Shown: positions 27,330 to 37,872, counted from the first letter of the stretch. The stretch is DNA of 64,000 nt from Bacillus wiedmannii (GCF_001583695.1 NZ_LOBC01000011.1:1-64000); one strand, 5' to 3'. Translations and numbers: made by a program. The notes: generated from the sequence alone by a model not told the origin.

Positions 27330-27385
27330 TTGTTCAGTAACATAAAGGCAAGGATAAGGTGCACATGTAAAGGGAGGAAAACAGA

Positions 27386-27856
27386 ATGAGAAAGTGGATG
27401 TTGATTGGAGCAATGTCTTGTTTAATTTTAACAGCTTGTTCTACTCAAGCTGATAACAATACAGAAGTACAACAACTGAAAGTGGAAAATGATACATTGC
27501 AAAAAGAAAGTGCTCAACTACAACAAGAACCACACAAAACAGGGCCTGCTACGAATGATATGAAGCAAATACAAGATTTTAAAAACGAAGTCACATCTAT
27601 CGTTGAAAAGGCAAATAACACGAAACCAGTTGGAGCTAAAGAAGAAAACTTAAATACGTACTTAGCAGCAAAAAAAGAAATTGATCAATTAGATGACAAA
27701 ATAGATCTATCTGATAATCAGCTAGAAGCAGATTATCACGCCGGAACGATAACTATTGAACAATATAAAGCGCAAGAAAGAGAACGCGATATACTGGAAG
27801 ATCAATTAGAGCAAGCAGAAAATGCGCTTGAAGCAAGATTTGGAATAGATGATTAA
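27386..27856 (+). CDS. Coiled-coil lipoprotein
   Basis: A 156-residue precursor with a lipoprotein signal (MLIGAMSCLILTACS, lipid Cys near residue 18). A Gln/Glu-rich helical region (VQQLKVENDTLQKESAQLQQ) and a second long helix (KKEIDQLDDKIDLSD and onward) follow. It is probably an extracellular coiled coil. The ribosome site GGGAGG is strong. It is the first gene of an operon divergent from the two-component system. Confidence 0.75.
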   Translation: MRKWMLIGAMSCLILTACSTQADNNTEVQQLKVENDTLQKESAQLQQEPHKTGPATNDMKQIQDFKNEVTSIVEKANNTKPVGAKEENLNTYLAAKKEIDQLDDKIDLSDNQLEADYHAGTITIEQYKAQERERDILEDQLEQAENALEARFGIDD

Positions 27857-27876
27857 TTATTAAGGAGTGGATGAAC

Positions 27877-28200
27877 ATGTTAAAACATAAAAAGAAAATA
27901 ATGGTAAGTGTAATTGCTATTTTAGTAAGTGGTATTGCTATTGTTGGGGGATATTATGGTATGGGTTACAATTATGCAAAAAAGAATGAAAACTACACAG
28001 AGAAACAAGTTCGTGAAATTTCTTTAGCGCATACAAATGGAGAAATTATGAATGTGAAAAAGGAATTCGAATTAGAAGATGACAACTTAGCACAATCTAC
28101 ATTTGAATATGAAGTGGAAATCAAGACACCTGATAATCTGTTAAATAGTTTAAAGGTTAGTGCTAGAACAGGTACAATAGAAATCAATAGTGAAGATTAA
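27877..28200 (+). CDS. PepSY-like membrane-anchored protein
   Basis: About 107 residues. An N-terminal membrane helix (VSVIAILVSGIAIVGGYYG) is followed by an extracellular domain resembling a degenerate PepSY fold (KQVREISLAHTNGEIMNVKKE, then FEYEVEIKTPDN and SARTGTIEIN). PepSY proteins often inhibit proteases or modulate sensors. The start is the ATG nine bases after AAGGAG; the earlier ATG is three bases from it. It follows the lipoprotein gene by 20 bp, so the two are co-transcribed. Confidence 0.65.
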   Translation: MLKHKKKIMVSVIAILVSGIAIVGGYYGMGYNYAKKNENYTEKQVREISLAHTNGEIMNVKKEFELEDDNLAQSTFEYEVEIKTPDNLLNSLKVSARTGTIEINSED

Positions 28201-28217
28201 AAAAATATCGCGTATTT

Positions 28218-28253
28218 GAAAAAACTCCTAACAAAATTTGTTAGGAGTTTTTT
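28218..28253 (+). terminator. Terminator of the lipoprotein operon
   Basis: AAAAAACTCCTAACAA and TTGTTAGGAGTTTTTT form a perfect stem with a tiny loop. Confidence 0.92.
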
Positions 28254-28465
28254 CATGTTTATACTCTACTATTTTAAAAGGGGGATCGCTACAACACCAT
28301 CAAGCTAATATTTTGATGTCCCCAAAAACAAAAATTTTATCTCTTCACAGTTAGTTGTCTATGAGAATTGAGTTCATTTTTTTGTGTTTGGATATTCGCT
28401 TTTCTTAGCATGATGGCAATGTGGTTCTACCCCTTATAAATGTTACAAAAATCTTTCAAATAGCT

Positions 28466-28798
28466 CTAACTTGCACAATGCTTCCCATTAATATAATACG
28501 CTGATTCTGTGAAAACCGTAAATACAACCTCTACTTCTGGAAGTCCAAAATCCATTACATATGTAGTAATGGCCTTGGCAAATCGATCACGAATTTCCTG
28601 TCCACGCTCGAACCATTTCACTTCAATAAGAGGAAACGCTTCTATTTCTTCTCCATTGAATACAAACGTAGAACTTGGTAGTTCCAACGTAAAATTATCC
28701 GTACCACACTCACAAATCTCTGCGAGCTCTTCTACTAATGGCTTGCTTATGTGTTTTAATTGTTCAGTAGTAATTCCACGAAACACAACATGCGGCAT
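28466..28798 (-). CDS. DUF1904 family protein
   Basis: A 110-residue protein beginning MPHVVFRGITTEQLKHISKP, as in DUF1904/tautomerase-like proteins. The following pattern is FTLELPSSTFVFNG, then PLIEVKWFERGQEIRD and EVEVVFTVF. The fold is probably that of the tautomerase superfamily, but the catalytic N-terminal Pro is preceded by Met and activity is unproven. GGAGGAATTC precedes the start. It is a single gene. Confidence 0.75.
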   Translation of the reverse strand: MPHVVFRGITTEQLKHISKPLVEELAEICECGTDNFTLELPSSTFVFNGEEIEAFPLIEVKWFERGQEIRDRFAKAITTYVMDFGLPEVEVVFTVFTESAYYINGKHCAS

Positions 28799-29309
28799 GT
28801 GAATTCCTCCGTTAGATAGTTTTATATTTGCTCACATCATAGCACAATTTATTTTGCTACACTAGAATCTATTGATACATTTCAATGACATTCTTAAGAA
28901 TGATCATATGTTATTGAAGCAATACAAGTATTGTAACTATTTAAAACATGTGAGAGCTCGGTAATTGGGTAAATAAAAAATGCCTTATCATTCTCCCTGT
29001 AAGGAGGCATGAGAGGATCTCTATTAGGAAAGGGATGGTGCGCTTATATATTTTAAAAAGAAAAGACACCCTAAAGTGCCTTCCTCCGACTTGATAACCA
29101 CTTTAATTTTAATAACATTGGATATTATTTTACCACGTTAAGTAATGTTGGTCATTGAGAAAGTCAAATACGTAGTGTTCATATATAGTGACCCCTAAGA
29201 TCAAACAAGATTTAATACAGTTCTTTGGTTGATCCAAAAACAAACGAGAAACCTAAAACCGCGCCAGAATAGGAATGTATGAAAAAATGCATAGGTCCAT
29301 AGAACGAAA
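28799..29309. other. Accessory spacer between the DUF1904 gene and the IS231 relic
   Basis: It contains the dispersed repeat at 29055-29178. No gene was found here. From about 29180 onwards some sequence may be decayed IS231 5' region. Confidence 0.4.
29055..29178. repeat. Dispersed intergenic repeat, copy A
   Basis: About 120 bp alignable by eye with 57897-58040, in the same orientation. Shared blocks include GACACCCTAAaGTGCCTTC, TCCGACTTG, TTAATTTTAATAA, TATTATTTTACCAC and ATTGAGAAA. On the minus strand the first block reads as a GC hairpin with a T-rich tail. Confidence 0.75.
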
Positions 29310-30248
29310 AAAGGAGGTTCAGAAGCTGGCGTGAAAATTCAATTAGAGTATGAACTGATTTCTGGAGAATTTTTAGAAACAGCTGTAAGAGATGGAACAA
29401 GTAGCGATTGCCGTTATGGACAGGAACGTATGCAAACATTAGAGCCAGGGGAACTTTCTCTTCGTGATCTTGGCTATTTTTCTATTTATGATTTAGAAAA
29501 AATTGCGGATCGAAAAGCATTTTATGTGTCACGTATTCGCTGGAATACACAAGTCTATCAAAAAGAGAAAGGTGGAAAATGGAATCTTCTCGATTTAGAA
29601 AAATTGACGAAAGACCTACCTAAAGGACAAATACTAGAATTACCGGAAATCCATATAGGGCTTCACCAAAAACATAAAACACGCCTTGTCATATATCGTC
29701 TAACACAAACTGAGTGGGCGAAACGTTTGGAACATCACAAGAAAGCGAAAAAGAAGATGCCGAAATATGCAAGTCGTATCAACCTTTTTATTACGAACGT
29801 ATCTAGTAAACACCTTCCACACAATGAAGTGTATGAACTGTATTCTTTACGGTGGCAAATTGAAATTATATTTAAAACATGGAAGTCTATTTTTAAAATT
29901 CATGAAGTGAAACCTGTGAAGCTGGAACGATTTCAATGTCATTTATATGGGCAATTAATTGGTTTGTGTTTGGTAGCTAGCATTACATATCGAATGAGAA
30001 GGCTTATATGGGAGAAAAAACAAAAAGGGGTTAGTGAGTATAAGTGTACATATATCGTCAAAATTTACTTCTCTAGTATACACGACGTGCTTTTCACAAC
30101 CTTTCAACATCCTGTATCAGTGCTAACCAGGCTCTTCCAGGATCTTGTCAAAAACGGACGAAAAGCACGAAGGTATAAGTGTCGTACACCGTTCGATATC
30201 CTTAGTATCACTCAAGAATGTACGAAAAGACTTCACAAAGCCGTATAA
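29310..30248 (+). pseudogene. IS231-type (IS4 family) transposase, 5'-truncated
   Basis: About 310 residues of the C-terminal two-thirds of an IS231 transposase. The frame opens after a TAG with HRTKKGGSEAGVKIQLEYE, and the Y-R-E-K signature of IS4 enzymes is intact (YSLRWQIEIIFKTWK). Full-length members are about 475 residues, so the N-terminus with the first catalytic Asp is missing. The element is therefore a relic and cannot move on its own. No clear terminal inverted repeats were found. Confidence 0.8.
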
Positions 30249-30338
30249 AAAATACGAAATCCAGAGAGTCTTATTTGAGTATGTCCAAAACGGCACTCTT
30301 CTACTCCCTATTGGGCAGCTTTTTTTATGTTCGTTTAA

Positions 30339-30596
30339 TTATGCTTGATATGCCATGCTATCTGGAAATTCCTCGTTCTTTCTAAGACATCGCACAATCC
30401 TAGTACACGCACAATTAAAATAATGTTCTCTCATATTTAATGAATCCACTGGAGCTTGCTCTAGGTCATAAAACATTCGTTCCTTTTTATTATAGTGCAT
30501 CTTACCTATTTTAGCGGGTGATTCAGAAGGATAGTATTGATAAACAACTATCTCTTCATCCTCAAATTCTTTAGTCATTAATAAACATATTGCCAT
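30339..30596 (-). CDS. Small acidic protein, possible immunity protein (paralogue 1)
   Basis: An 85-residue protein that is a clear paralogue of the product at 31253-31510. Both share KEFEDEEIVVYQYYPSESP, GKM, MFYDLE and HYFNCA..RIV.CLR. No named family is recognised. It lies downstream of a 127-residue gene and the paralogue, in an array that follows a toxin-like remnant. Duplicate small genes behind a broken toxin end are typical of orphan immunity genes; that role is inferred. Confidence 0.6.
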   Translation of the reverse strand: MAICLLMTKEFEDEEIVVYQYYPSESPAKIGKMHYNKKERMFYDLEQAPVDSLNMREHYFNCACTRIVRCLRKNEEFPDSMAYQA

Positions 30597-30690
30597 AAAT
30601 AAGGGCCCCTTTATTTATATTGAATTTCATGTTTGAAGTTGTCTGAGAAAAATGATTTCCTGATTTCTAGTTTGAAGTTGTTGAAAATGA

Positions 30691-31074
30691 CTAGTCTTCT
30701 TTTAAAAATTCAATGTTGATTCTATCAACTTCAATTTCAACATGCTTGTTAAAGTATTCACTGTGTTCCGGGAATATTTCATCTTCGTCTGTAATAATAA
30801 TCCCTGCATCAATAAACCCACGATTTAATATTCCACTAATACGATATTCGAAAGAATTATCAATTCTCTTTAAATTTTTCACTCCATCTATTCCTTCATT
30901 TATTTCAATACTATCAAAAACTGTAATGTCGAGAATAACAGGATAATTTTTTCCTTCTTCAATTTTATATGGACAAACAGTGGAGAATCCCGTAAACACT
31001 ACACCGTTAATATTTATTGTAACCTCCTCTTCGATTAACTTATTGGTTTTTTCTACATACGCCATGTATTTCAT
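30691..31074 (-). CDS. Hypothetical protein, 127 residues
   Basis: A soluble, acidic, beta-rich protein starting MKYMAYVEKTNKLIEEEVTI with a strong TAGGAGG ribosome site. No signal peptide, membrane helix or known domain is seen. It sits between the two paralogous small genes and may be another immunity-type or accessory gene. Confidence 0.6.
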   Translation of the reverse strand: MKYMAYVEKTNKLIEEEVTININGVVFTGFSTVCPYKIEEGKNYPVILDITVFDSIEINEGIDGVKNLKRIDNSFEYRISGILNRGFIDAGIIITDEDEIFPEHSEYFNKHVEIEVDRINIEFLKED

Positions 31075-31087
31075 ATTTTTTCCTCCT

Positions 31088-31121
31088 ATTATTAATCAGC
31101 AGGGTTTATAGATTAATAATC
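31088..31121. repeat. Short inverted repeat
   Basis: ATTATTAATC and GATTAATAAT, 10 bp each, flank a 14-base loop just upstream of the 127-residue gene. It could be an operator or hairpin. Confidence 0.45.
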
Positions 31122-31252
31122 TACGTTTCAATAATACTCTTCTTGGCAGGGTAAAGATGTTACTGTAAATGAAGTCTATTAACCTAGTAACAGTATGAAA
31201 AAGAAACCAGCTCTTTATTTGAGTTAATTTTTTTATATCTTTGTTTGTTGCG

Positions 31253-31510
31253 CTATACTCCGTATGTCATTTCTTCCAAAAATTCTCCGCCATTTCTCAG
31301 GCATATTACTATCCTAGAAATCGCACAATTAAAATAATGATTTCTTGTTCCGATTGATTCTTCTGGAACAGGTTCTAAATCATAAAACATTTCCTCTTTT
31401 TTATGAAAATACATTTTCCCAACTTTTTCTGGTGATTCAGATGGATAATATTGATATACAACTATCTCTTCATCTTCAAATTCTTTATTCGTTGTTATAT
31501 GGATTGCCAT
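31253..31510 (-). CDS. Small acidic protein, possible immunity protein (paralogue 2)
   Basis: An 85-residue paralogue of 30339-30596 with about 60 percent identity by eye, highest in the N-terminal KEFEDEEIVVYQYYPSESP block. GGAGGAG precedes the ATG. It starts 18 bp after the end of a toxin-like remnant on the same strand, the position expected for a cognate immunity gene. Confidence 0.62.
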   Translation of the reverse strand: MAIHITTNKEFEDEEIVVYQYYPSESPEKVGKMYFHKKEEMFYDLEPVPEESIGTRNHYFNCAISRIVICLRNGGEFLEEMTYGV

Positions 31511-31528
31511 AGTGTATCTCCTCCATTT

Positions 31529-31714
31529 TTATTCTGCATCTATATCAGATATCTTCCAAGGGCGACCGGATCTTAAAGTTGCATTATGTGCTGTTTTATA
31601 ATCAGTTTTAAAAATCCCTTCAAATCGAGATTCGAATATTTCATGTCTAATTAACTCCATATCATTTGATAAAAAATCATGTTCTTTAAAAGATTCTTCT
31701 TCAATTATTTCCTT
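31529..31714 (-). pseudogene. C-terminal remnant of a toxin-like gene
   Basis: A 61-codon open stretch on the minus strand (HEIFESRFEGIFKTDYKTAH, then NATLRSGRPWKISDIDAE and stop). It has no start codon or ribosome site and is closed upstream by an in-frame TAA at 31715. The text reads like the end of a larger protein. The adjacent paralogous small genes suggest the C-terminal domain of a polymorphic toxin, but no family is assigned. Confidence 0.45.
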
Positions 31715-31748
31715 TTAACTATTTCATTTCATTTTTAATAAAAAAACA

Positions 31749-31780
31749 GCCTCACTAAGCGTATTAACACTTAATGAGGC
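31749..31780 (-). terminator. Terminator of yhaM
   Basis: GCCTCACTAAG pairs with CTTAATGAGGC with one wobble; seven T follow on the minus strand. Confidence 0.88.
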
Positions 31781-31796
31781 CACTTTATTCACACTA

Positions 31797-32759
<963 letters not shown>

Positions 32760-32782
32760 TCAGTTACTTTTAGTATAGCACA

Positions 32783-35707
32783 CTACAACTCATTTTCTTT
32801 ACGCTTATGCGTTAATTTTATAATCTGTTTTTCTGTAAAATATGTTAGCAAATGTGCATGACATGTAAAGAAGATGACTTGTCTATCTTGCGCAATTTCC
32901 TTTATTAGTTCAATCGTACGATTCGTCCTTACCGCATCAAAATGCACGAAACTATCATCAATAATAAACGGATAATCATGCTCAAATGTTTTCGCTAATG
33001 CAAACCGTAACGATAAATATAACTGCTCTGCTGTCGCTTGGCTTAGTTCATGACTGTAAAAACGCATACCGTCGTTACGTTCCACAATAAAAGGTTCCGC
33101 CTCTGACGGTGAAAAGATTTTACTATATCGTCCGCCTGTTAAATAGACGAAATACTCTTCTGATTTTTGTAAAATACGAGGAAGATGTACTTCATGATAA
33201 TATTGCTTCGTTTTCGTTAATACTGTCTTCGCGGCCGCATAAGCAGCCCACTTCTTCACTTGTTCACGCACTTGCGCTTTTTTCATTTCCCATTCGTGCA
33301 TTAAATCGCCGTACGTACTGCCTTCTTCTAAATTCGCAATTTCCATACGATGTTTCGCAATACGCTCTGTCAGTTCTTTTTCTTTTGCCAGACAGTTTTG
33401 CGCGGCTGTCATCTCTTGCTTTAATTTTCCATCATAACCGTCAGCTTCATAATGTTCAGCTAATGATAAACTCGTTAAACGTTGTTCTAAAAGATCAATT
33501 TGCGGTAATAAACGACCCACTTGTTTCTCCGCATCTTCACGTTTCTCTGCCAGCTTACCTGCTTCTAAAAACGTCTCTTCATCTGTAGAATGTGCGATAT
33601 GCCATAATCCATCCCGCTCTACTAATAGTTGTTTCAATTGCTCTTGCATGAACTCATATTCTTCTTGCCATTCCGTAAGCTTCTCTTTTAACTGCTTACA
33701 AGTTTGACGTTTTTCTTTCTCATTTTGCATACGACTTTGCGCCTCGTGCAGTTTACTATACTCCGCACTACCGATAACAGTTTCTAGTTTATGTTCAAAA
33801 TGCGAAATCATTTCATATAATGAAGATTTGCGCTCACTTTTCTTCTCTAAATCACGATATAATTGCTGCATTTTTTCCATACGCTCAAACGCCGGTAATA
33901 TGTGCGCATACGTATAAAACTCAGGGAACGTATAGCGCATTTTATACACATTTACTTGTTCGCTAATGCGGAACGTTTCTCTCTCCCATTCCTCATACGA
34001 TGAAACGACTTTATCATATGCGCGCTCCATTTGCTGTAACTTATATGACTCACGCTCAAATAATTTACGTATCTCTTCATCTTTTTCTAATTGATAACGA
34101 ACTGACATTGCTTCTTCACTTTGTCTCCCGCCAGCACTTTGCTGAAGAGTAAGAAGCTCTTCTTGTAATCCACTTGACGGATCTTTATATAAAACGAGGG
34201 CAAGAACGATCCCTACAAAAATAATGACACTAATAAATAAGAGTAGGCGGTTGTCCATAAATAAGCTTGTGAATAAAACGACTGTGTTAATAAGAAGTAA
34301 CAGAAGACAAACTCTTTGCCACTGTTTTTTCTTTTGCACTGCCGCTCCTGCCTTCTCTTCATACTTGCGCTTCATTCTCTCTGCGCCCATACCGATAAAC
34401 GCCGCATCTTGGAATGACTTTTCTTTCTCAACTAGCGTATTTCGTTCTTCATCCGCTAACATTTGTTGCTTAACCTGTTTTATGTTTTCTTCTTGTTCTT
34501 CTAATTGCTCCTGCGCTACTTTAAAACGCTCATCAAGCTGTGTTTTTTGCGTTTCTAGTTCGCGCGCCTTTTGCACCGTTTGCGTAATTAACTCTTTCGT
34601 TGCCAAACTCATATCAAACGAAAGAACTGTTTCTTTTTCAAAAGTAGCACCGATTTGTTGCTCTAGTTCTGCCAGTTCTTCTTTTATATTCGTAATTGTT
34701 CCTGTCATATCACGCATTTCTTGGCGTGCATTTTCGTAAGACATATGCTGCATACGAAGTTCTTCTACATAACTTTCTTTTTGTAAAAACTCTTCATCTA
34801 TTTGAATCGATTCCATTTCCGATTGCACATTCTCTATTTTTTTATGGAGCGAATCAACTTGTAATTGGAGCGGCTCCATCTTCGCCTTAATCGCTTCATA
34901 GCGCGCCATCCCGTTTACAGGAAATTGTCCGCTCTCATTTTCTAACACTTTCTCATGCGCACGCTTTTCAATAACGAGAGGCTCAAGCGCAGCTAATATT
35001 TCATAATCTTGCTTTCGCTTTTCTGCACTCTCTTTTTCCACGCGAACAAAAGCTAGCTTCTCTTCACTTTCTTTTAACTGCTCCACTTGCTCTTCATACG
35101 TGCCAATTTTCCCTTGCCACTCTTTCATCTTCTCTTCAAGCTTCTTCATCTCTTGCAGTGACACGTTAATTTCTGGCTTACGACCACTCGGCTTAAAACG
35201 CTGATCCATTTCTTTCTCTAGCTTTTTATCTAGCTGTAATAACGCATCGCTTCCGACTGCACTTGCCGAAAATAAATAATTTCCGATATCCGCTTCGCCT
35301 AGCTGATGAATATTTTGAAGACCGTGCATATCAAATGAAAAGACAGATTCAAATAAACTTTCATTCATCCCGCTTAATATATCGTTTAAAATCTCCTCGC
35401 CGCCCGTTTTCCCGTCTTCAAAATAAACGGTCACCTCGCCAGCTGCCGTCTTTGGCAATCGCTCAATTTTCAAACGGCCGTACTTCTCTGTTTGTACAGT
35501 CATCGCACCGCCATACTTGCCGCCTTCTTTCGGCTCATAACGGCGCTGTCCCCTCGTCGGAAAACCGAATAAAATACTTTTCATAAATGAGCGAATTGTC
35601 GATTTCCCCGCTTCATTTTCACCGTACAACACCGTCAGCAATGACAGATCCATTTCCACATTCTCTAATTTTCCGTACCCATAAATATGGAGTTTTTCAA
35701 TTCTCAT
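32783..35707 (-). CDS. yhaN: SMC-like ATPase YhaN
   Basis: A 974-residue RecN/SbcC-like ATPase. The N-terminal Walker A is GENEAGKST (about residues 29-37). Long coiled coils follow, with an unusual central hydrophobic hairpin (two helices around VCLLLLLINTVVLFTSLFM and LLLFISVIIFVGIVLALVL). The C-terminus has the ABC signature-like SQATAEQLYLSLRFAL and Walker B IDDSFVHFD. Its stop overlaps yhaM-proximal sequence by spacing only; its start overlaps the yhaO stop by 4 bases. It is probably the SbcC-like partner of YhaO, here membrane-attached. Confidence 0.87.
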   Translation of the reverse strand: MRIEKLHIYGYGKLENVEMDLSLLTVLYGENEAGKSTIRSFMKSILFGFPTRGQRRYEPKEGGKYGGAMTVQTEKYGRLKIERLPKTAAGEVTVYFEDGKTGGEEILNDILSGMNESLFESVFSFDMHGLQNIHQLGEADIGNYLFSASAVGSDALLQLDKKLEKEMDQRFKPSGRKPEINVSLQEMKKLEEKMKEWQGKIGTYEEQVEQLKESEEKLAFVRVEKESAEKRKQDYEILAALEPLVIEKRAHEKVLENESGQFPVNGMARYEAIKAKMEPLQLQVDSLHKKIENVQSEMESIQIDEEFLQKESYVEELRMQHMSYENARQEMRDMTGTITNIKEELAELEQQIGATFEKETVLSFDMSLATKELITQTVQKARELETQKTQLDERFKVAQEQLEEQEENIKQVKQQMLADEERNTLVEKEKSFQDAAFIGMGAERMKRKYEEKAGAAVQKKKQWQRVCLLLLLINTVVLFTSLFMDNRLLLFISVIIFVGIVLALVLYKDPSSGLQEELLTLQQSAGGRQSEEAMSVRYQLEKDEEIRKLFERESYKLQQMERAYDKVVSSYEEWERETFRISEQVNVYKMRYTFPEFYTYAHILPAFERMEKMQQLYRDLEKKSERKSSLYEMISHFEHKLETVIGSAEYSKLHEAQSRMQNEKEKRQTCKQLKEKLTEWQEEYEFMQEQLKQLLVERDGLWHIAHSTDEETFLEAGKLAEKREDAEKQVGRLLPQIDLLEQRLTSLSLAEHYEADGYDGKLKQEMTAAQNCLAKEKELTERIAKHRMEIANLEEGSTYGDLMHEWEMKKAQVREQVKKWAAYAAAKTVLTKTKQYYHEVHLPRILQKSEEYFVYLTGGRYSKIFSPSEAEPFIVERNDGMRFYSHELSQATAEQLYLSLRFALAKTFEHDYPFIIDDSFVHFDAVRTNRTIELIKEIAQDRQVIFFTCHAHLLTYFTEKQIIKLTHKRKENEL

Positions 35708-36945
35708 TTCTTATCCCTCTCTTGCTGGAATAATTGCTCTAAAATAATATTTTCTGCTTCTTTTTGAATCTCTTTCTTCTCTTCTTCTGTAAAAGATTCA
35801 ATACTATTACGCGCTACAGGAGATGTCCAAATCGTGCGTAACACACCGTCCATATTAGTGAAAGCTTCTAGCTCTTTTAGCACACTACCGACGAAATGAT
35901 TTTCTTCTTTCAAACGCTCGATTTCCGCAAAAGAAATCGTCTCATTTTTCCACTTCATCGCATATACGAAGTCTTTTCGCTCTTCGCCCGCTGCTAAAAT
36001 ATGAAAAATCTCTTCCACACGTTTTTCATCACGTAAATAAGGAGAAAGTGGGCCTTGTTCTGTAAATACGACAGTAAGTAGCGTCCCTTCCTCTTCTCTT
36101 CGGTATTCATTCATCGCACTCGATACGTTCGTCATAAGTTCATCAACAGTTTCAAGTCCATCAATATTCACTTCAATTTCATCCCATACAACATCTGCCG
36201 TATGGAAAAATGAACATTGCGATCCTTGTTTCGTAAGTTCAATCAGATATGCACCCTTCTCGCCCGTTTCCTTACGATGACGTCCTTGTATATTCCCTGG
36301 ATAAATAATGTACGGCTCTTCTGATAAAATCTCACGTTTATGTATATGGCCAAGAGCCCAATAATCAAACTGCTTTTCTTTTAGCTCACGAATTTGAAAC
36401 GGTGCATAGCGATTATGCTCTGCATCCCCTTCAACACTTCCGTGAAGCATGCCAATATGAAAAGGCGCATCACTCATTTTCGTATACTGCGCTGTCATAT
36501 TATCCGTTACCGCTTGCTGCAAATAACTAAACCCGTAAATAGAAGCTAACAACTCACCATTTTTATAAAACGACTTCTCTTCTACATAAGGCTCCGTAAA
36601 CACATGAACATTTTCCGGAAACTCAATTGCAGCCCAGCTTCCCCCTAAATGATCATGGTTACCGTGAATAATAAAAACAGGGATATCGTACTGCGACAGT
36701 CTCTTCATTTGCTCGCGCACAAACACTTGCGCCCTCAAACTTCTCGTCTCCGCATCATACAAATCCCCGGCTAGTAATACGAAATCAACGCGCTCTTGAA
36801 TCGCTTTATCAACAATACGTTCGAACGATTCAAACGTACTTTGTTTCATTCTTTCCCAAACAGACTGCGGTACATTCATTTCCATCCCTTTAGACGGACT
36901 ATCCAAATGCAAATCAGCCGCATGTATAAACTTCACTTGTTTCAC
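35704..36945 (-). CDS. yhaO: Mre11/SbcD-like nuclease YhaO
   Basis: A 413-residue metallophosphoesterase with the nuclease motifs HAADLHLDSP, LAGDLYDAE, IHGNHDHLGG, GMLHGSVEG and LGHIHKRE. The C-terminal capping domain is SbcD-like. Paired with YhaN it resembles an Mre11-Rad50/SbcCD machine for processing DNA ends. The two genes overlap by 4 bases and are followed by yhaM. Confidence 0.88.
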   Translation of the reverse strand: MKQVKFIHAADLHLDSPSKGMEMNVPQSVWERMKQSTFESFERIVDKAIQERVDFVLLAGDLYDAETRSLRAQVFVREQMKRLSQYDIPVFIIHGNHDHLGGSWAAIEFPENVHVFTEPYVEEKSFYKNGELLASIYGFSYLQQAVTDNMTAQYTKMSDAPFHIGMLHGSVEGDAEHNRYAPFQIRELKEKQFDYWALGHIHKREILSEEPYIIYPGNIQGRHRKETGEKGAYLIELTKQGSQCSFFHTADVVWDEIEVNIDGLETVDELMTNVSSAMNEYRREEEGTLLTVVFTEQGPLSPYLRDEKRVEEIFHILAAGEERKDFVYAMKWKNETISFAEIERLKEENHFVGSVLKELEAFTNMDGVLRTIWTSPVARNSIESFTEEEKKEIQKEAENIILEQLFQQERDKK

Positions 36946-37026
36946 AAATAACGATCCTTTCTATATTTCAAAAGTTTCATTTTATCCGCATGAGCACAAA
37001 CAATACATGCTCAATTGGTGAAAACT

Positions 37027-37077
37027 AGTAATAAGCAGGAAATAAAAAACTCCCCACTGATTAAAGTTTCACTTTAC
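37027..37077. repeat. bcr1 end fragment fused to a full copy
   Basis: AATAAGCAGGAAATAAA and then CTCCCCACTGATTAAAGTTTCACTTTA match the outer ends of bcr1 with the middle deleted. The next copy starts in the same TTTA. Confidence 0.65.
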
Positions 37078-37203
37078 CCCGTATTAACGGGCAGTAAGCC
37101 TAAGAAGTCAGTCTGAAAGCAAACTGCCCGTAAATACCCGATTGGTTCCACTAATAACTAGTGGGGATGAAAAGACTCCCCACTAGTTAAAGTGTCACTT
37201 TAT
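37073..37203 (+). repeat. bcr1-type repeat, near full length
   Basis: It runs from TTTACCCCG through AACGGGCAGTAAG, AACTGCCCGTAAATACCCGATTGG and ACTAGTGGGGATG to AAAGTGTCACTTTAT. The internal inverted repeats (CGGGCAGT/ACTGCCCG-like and the AGTGGGGA pair) and the TTTAT-like ends are those of bcr1. Confidence 0.8.
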
Positions 37204-37298
37204 TGTAACACGCAATGTCATATATTTCTTTGCATATTCTAGTGATTTATGCCAAAATAGTTATAAGATTCTGATTTTTATCATTGGAGGGAATTTTC

Positions 37299-37484
37299 AT
37301 GGGAGTATACGTTCTAACAGTCTTTGAAAAAGATGGTTCTAAAGCATTAGACGAATCATTCGAGGCGGCAACTGAAAAAGAAGCGAAAGCAAAAGGTGAA
37401 TCTATTTTACAAGAAAAAGGATTGCACGAAAAAACACATCGCTGTACATCTTCTGCAGGTAAGCTCGTTTTATTCCAGCGCTAA
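37299..37484 (+). CDS. yhzD: YhzD-like small protein
   Basis: A 61-residue protein (MGVYVLTVFEKDGSKALDES, ending SSAGKLVLFQR) resembling Bacillus YhzD. It is soluble with a likely alpha/beta fold and unknown function. ATG 37299 lies eight bases after GGAGGG; a TTG five codons earlier overlaps that site. It is divergent from yhaO, as in other bacilli. Confidence 0.75.
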   Translation: MGVYVLTVFEKDGSKALDESFEAATEKEAKAKGESILQEKGLHEKTHRCTSSAGKLVLFQR

Positions 37485-37511
37485 AAAAAGAAGCGTCATC
37501 CGCTTCTTTTT
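37485..37511. terminator. Bidirectional terminator
   Basis: AAAAAGAAGCG and CGCTTCTTTTT form a perfect stem between the convergent yhzD and 120-residue genes. Confidence 0.9.
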
Positions 37512-37872
37512 ACTCTACTATATCTTCGTCACACCACGTAAACACCACATCTAGAATGCGATTACCGATACGTACGCGCTTATTCCATTTTCCTGTTTGG
37601 ATCTGATGTTGCAATTCTGCTTTCATCTTTTCCGTCCAGTCGTGAATCGTTTCACTACCGTTGTACGGATATATGCTTGGAAACTCTTCCTGCAGTAGAT
37701 GCAAGCTCTCTGCATCAAAATGAAAATGGAAGAAGTAGTTTGCTGTAAGCGATGGTTCTTGCAATCGTAAAAAATGATCATCAACTTGCTTTCTATTTCT
37801 ATAGAAAGTAAAGATATTCACTTTACCGCTCGTAATTTGGTCAATTTGAATTTCGTGCTTCTCTATAATCAC
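37510..37872 (-). CDS. Conserved hypothetical protein, 120 residues
   Basis: A soluble protein (MIIEKHEIQIDQITSGKVNI...) with an aromatic centre (ANYFFHFHFDAESLHLLQEEF) and a C-terminal RVRIGNRILDVVFTWCDED. No membrane helix or known catalytic motif is seen. GAGGTGGGCAAGACGTG precedes the ATG as an extended ribosome region. Confidence 0.65.
   Translation of the reverse strand: MIIEKHEIQIDQITSGKVNIFTFYRNRKQVDDHFLRLQEPSLTANYFFHFHFDAESLHLLQEEFPSIYPYNGSETIHDWTEKMKAELQHQIQTGKWNKRVRIGNRILDVVFTWCDEDIVE

Noticed and set aside
33109-34739. Several long plus-strand ORFs opposite yhaN
   Set aside because: They mirror the strong coding frame of yhaN (motifs and length match the family) and have no ribosome sites.
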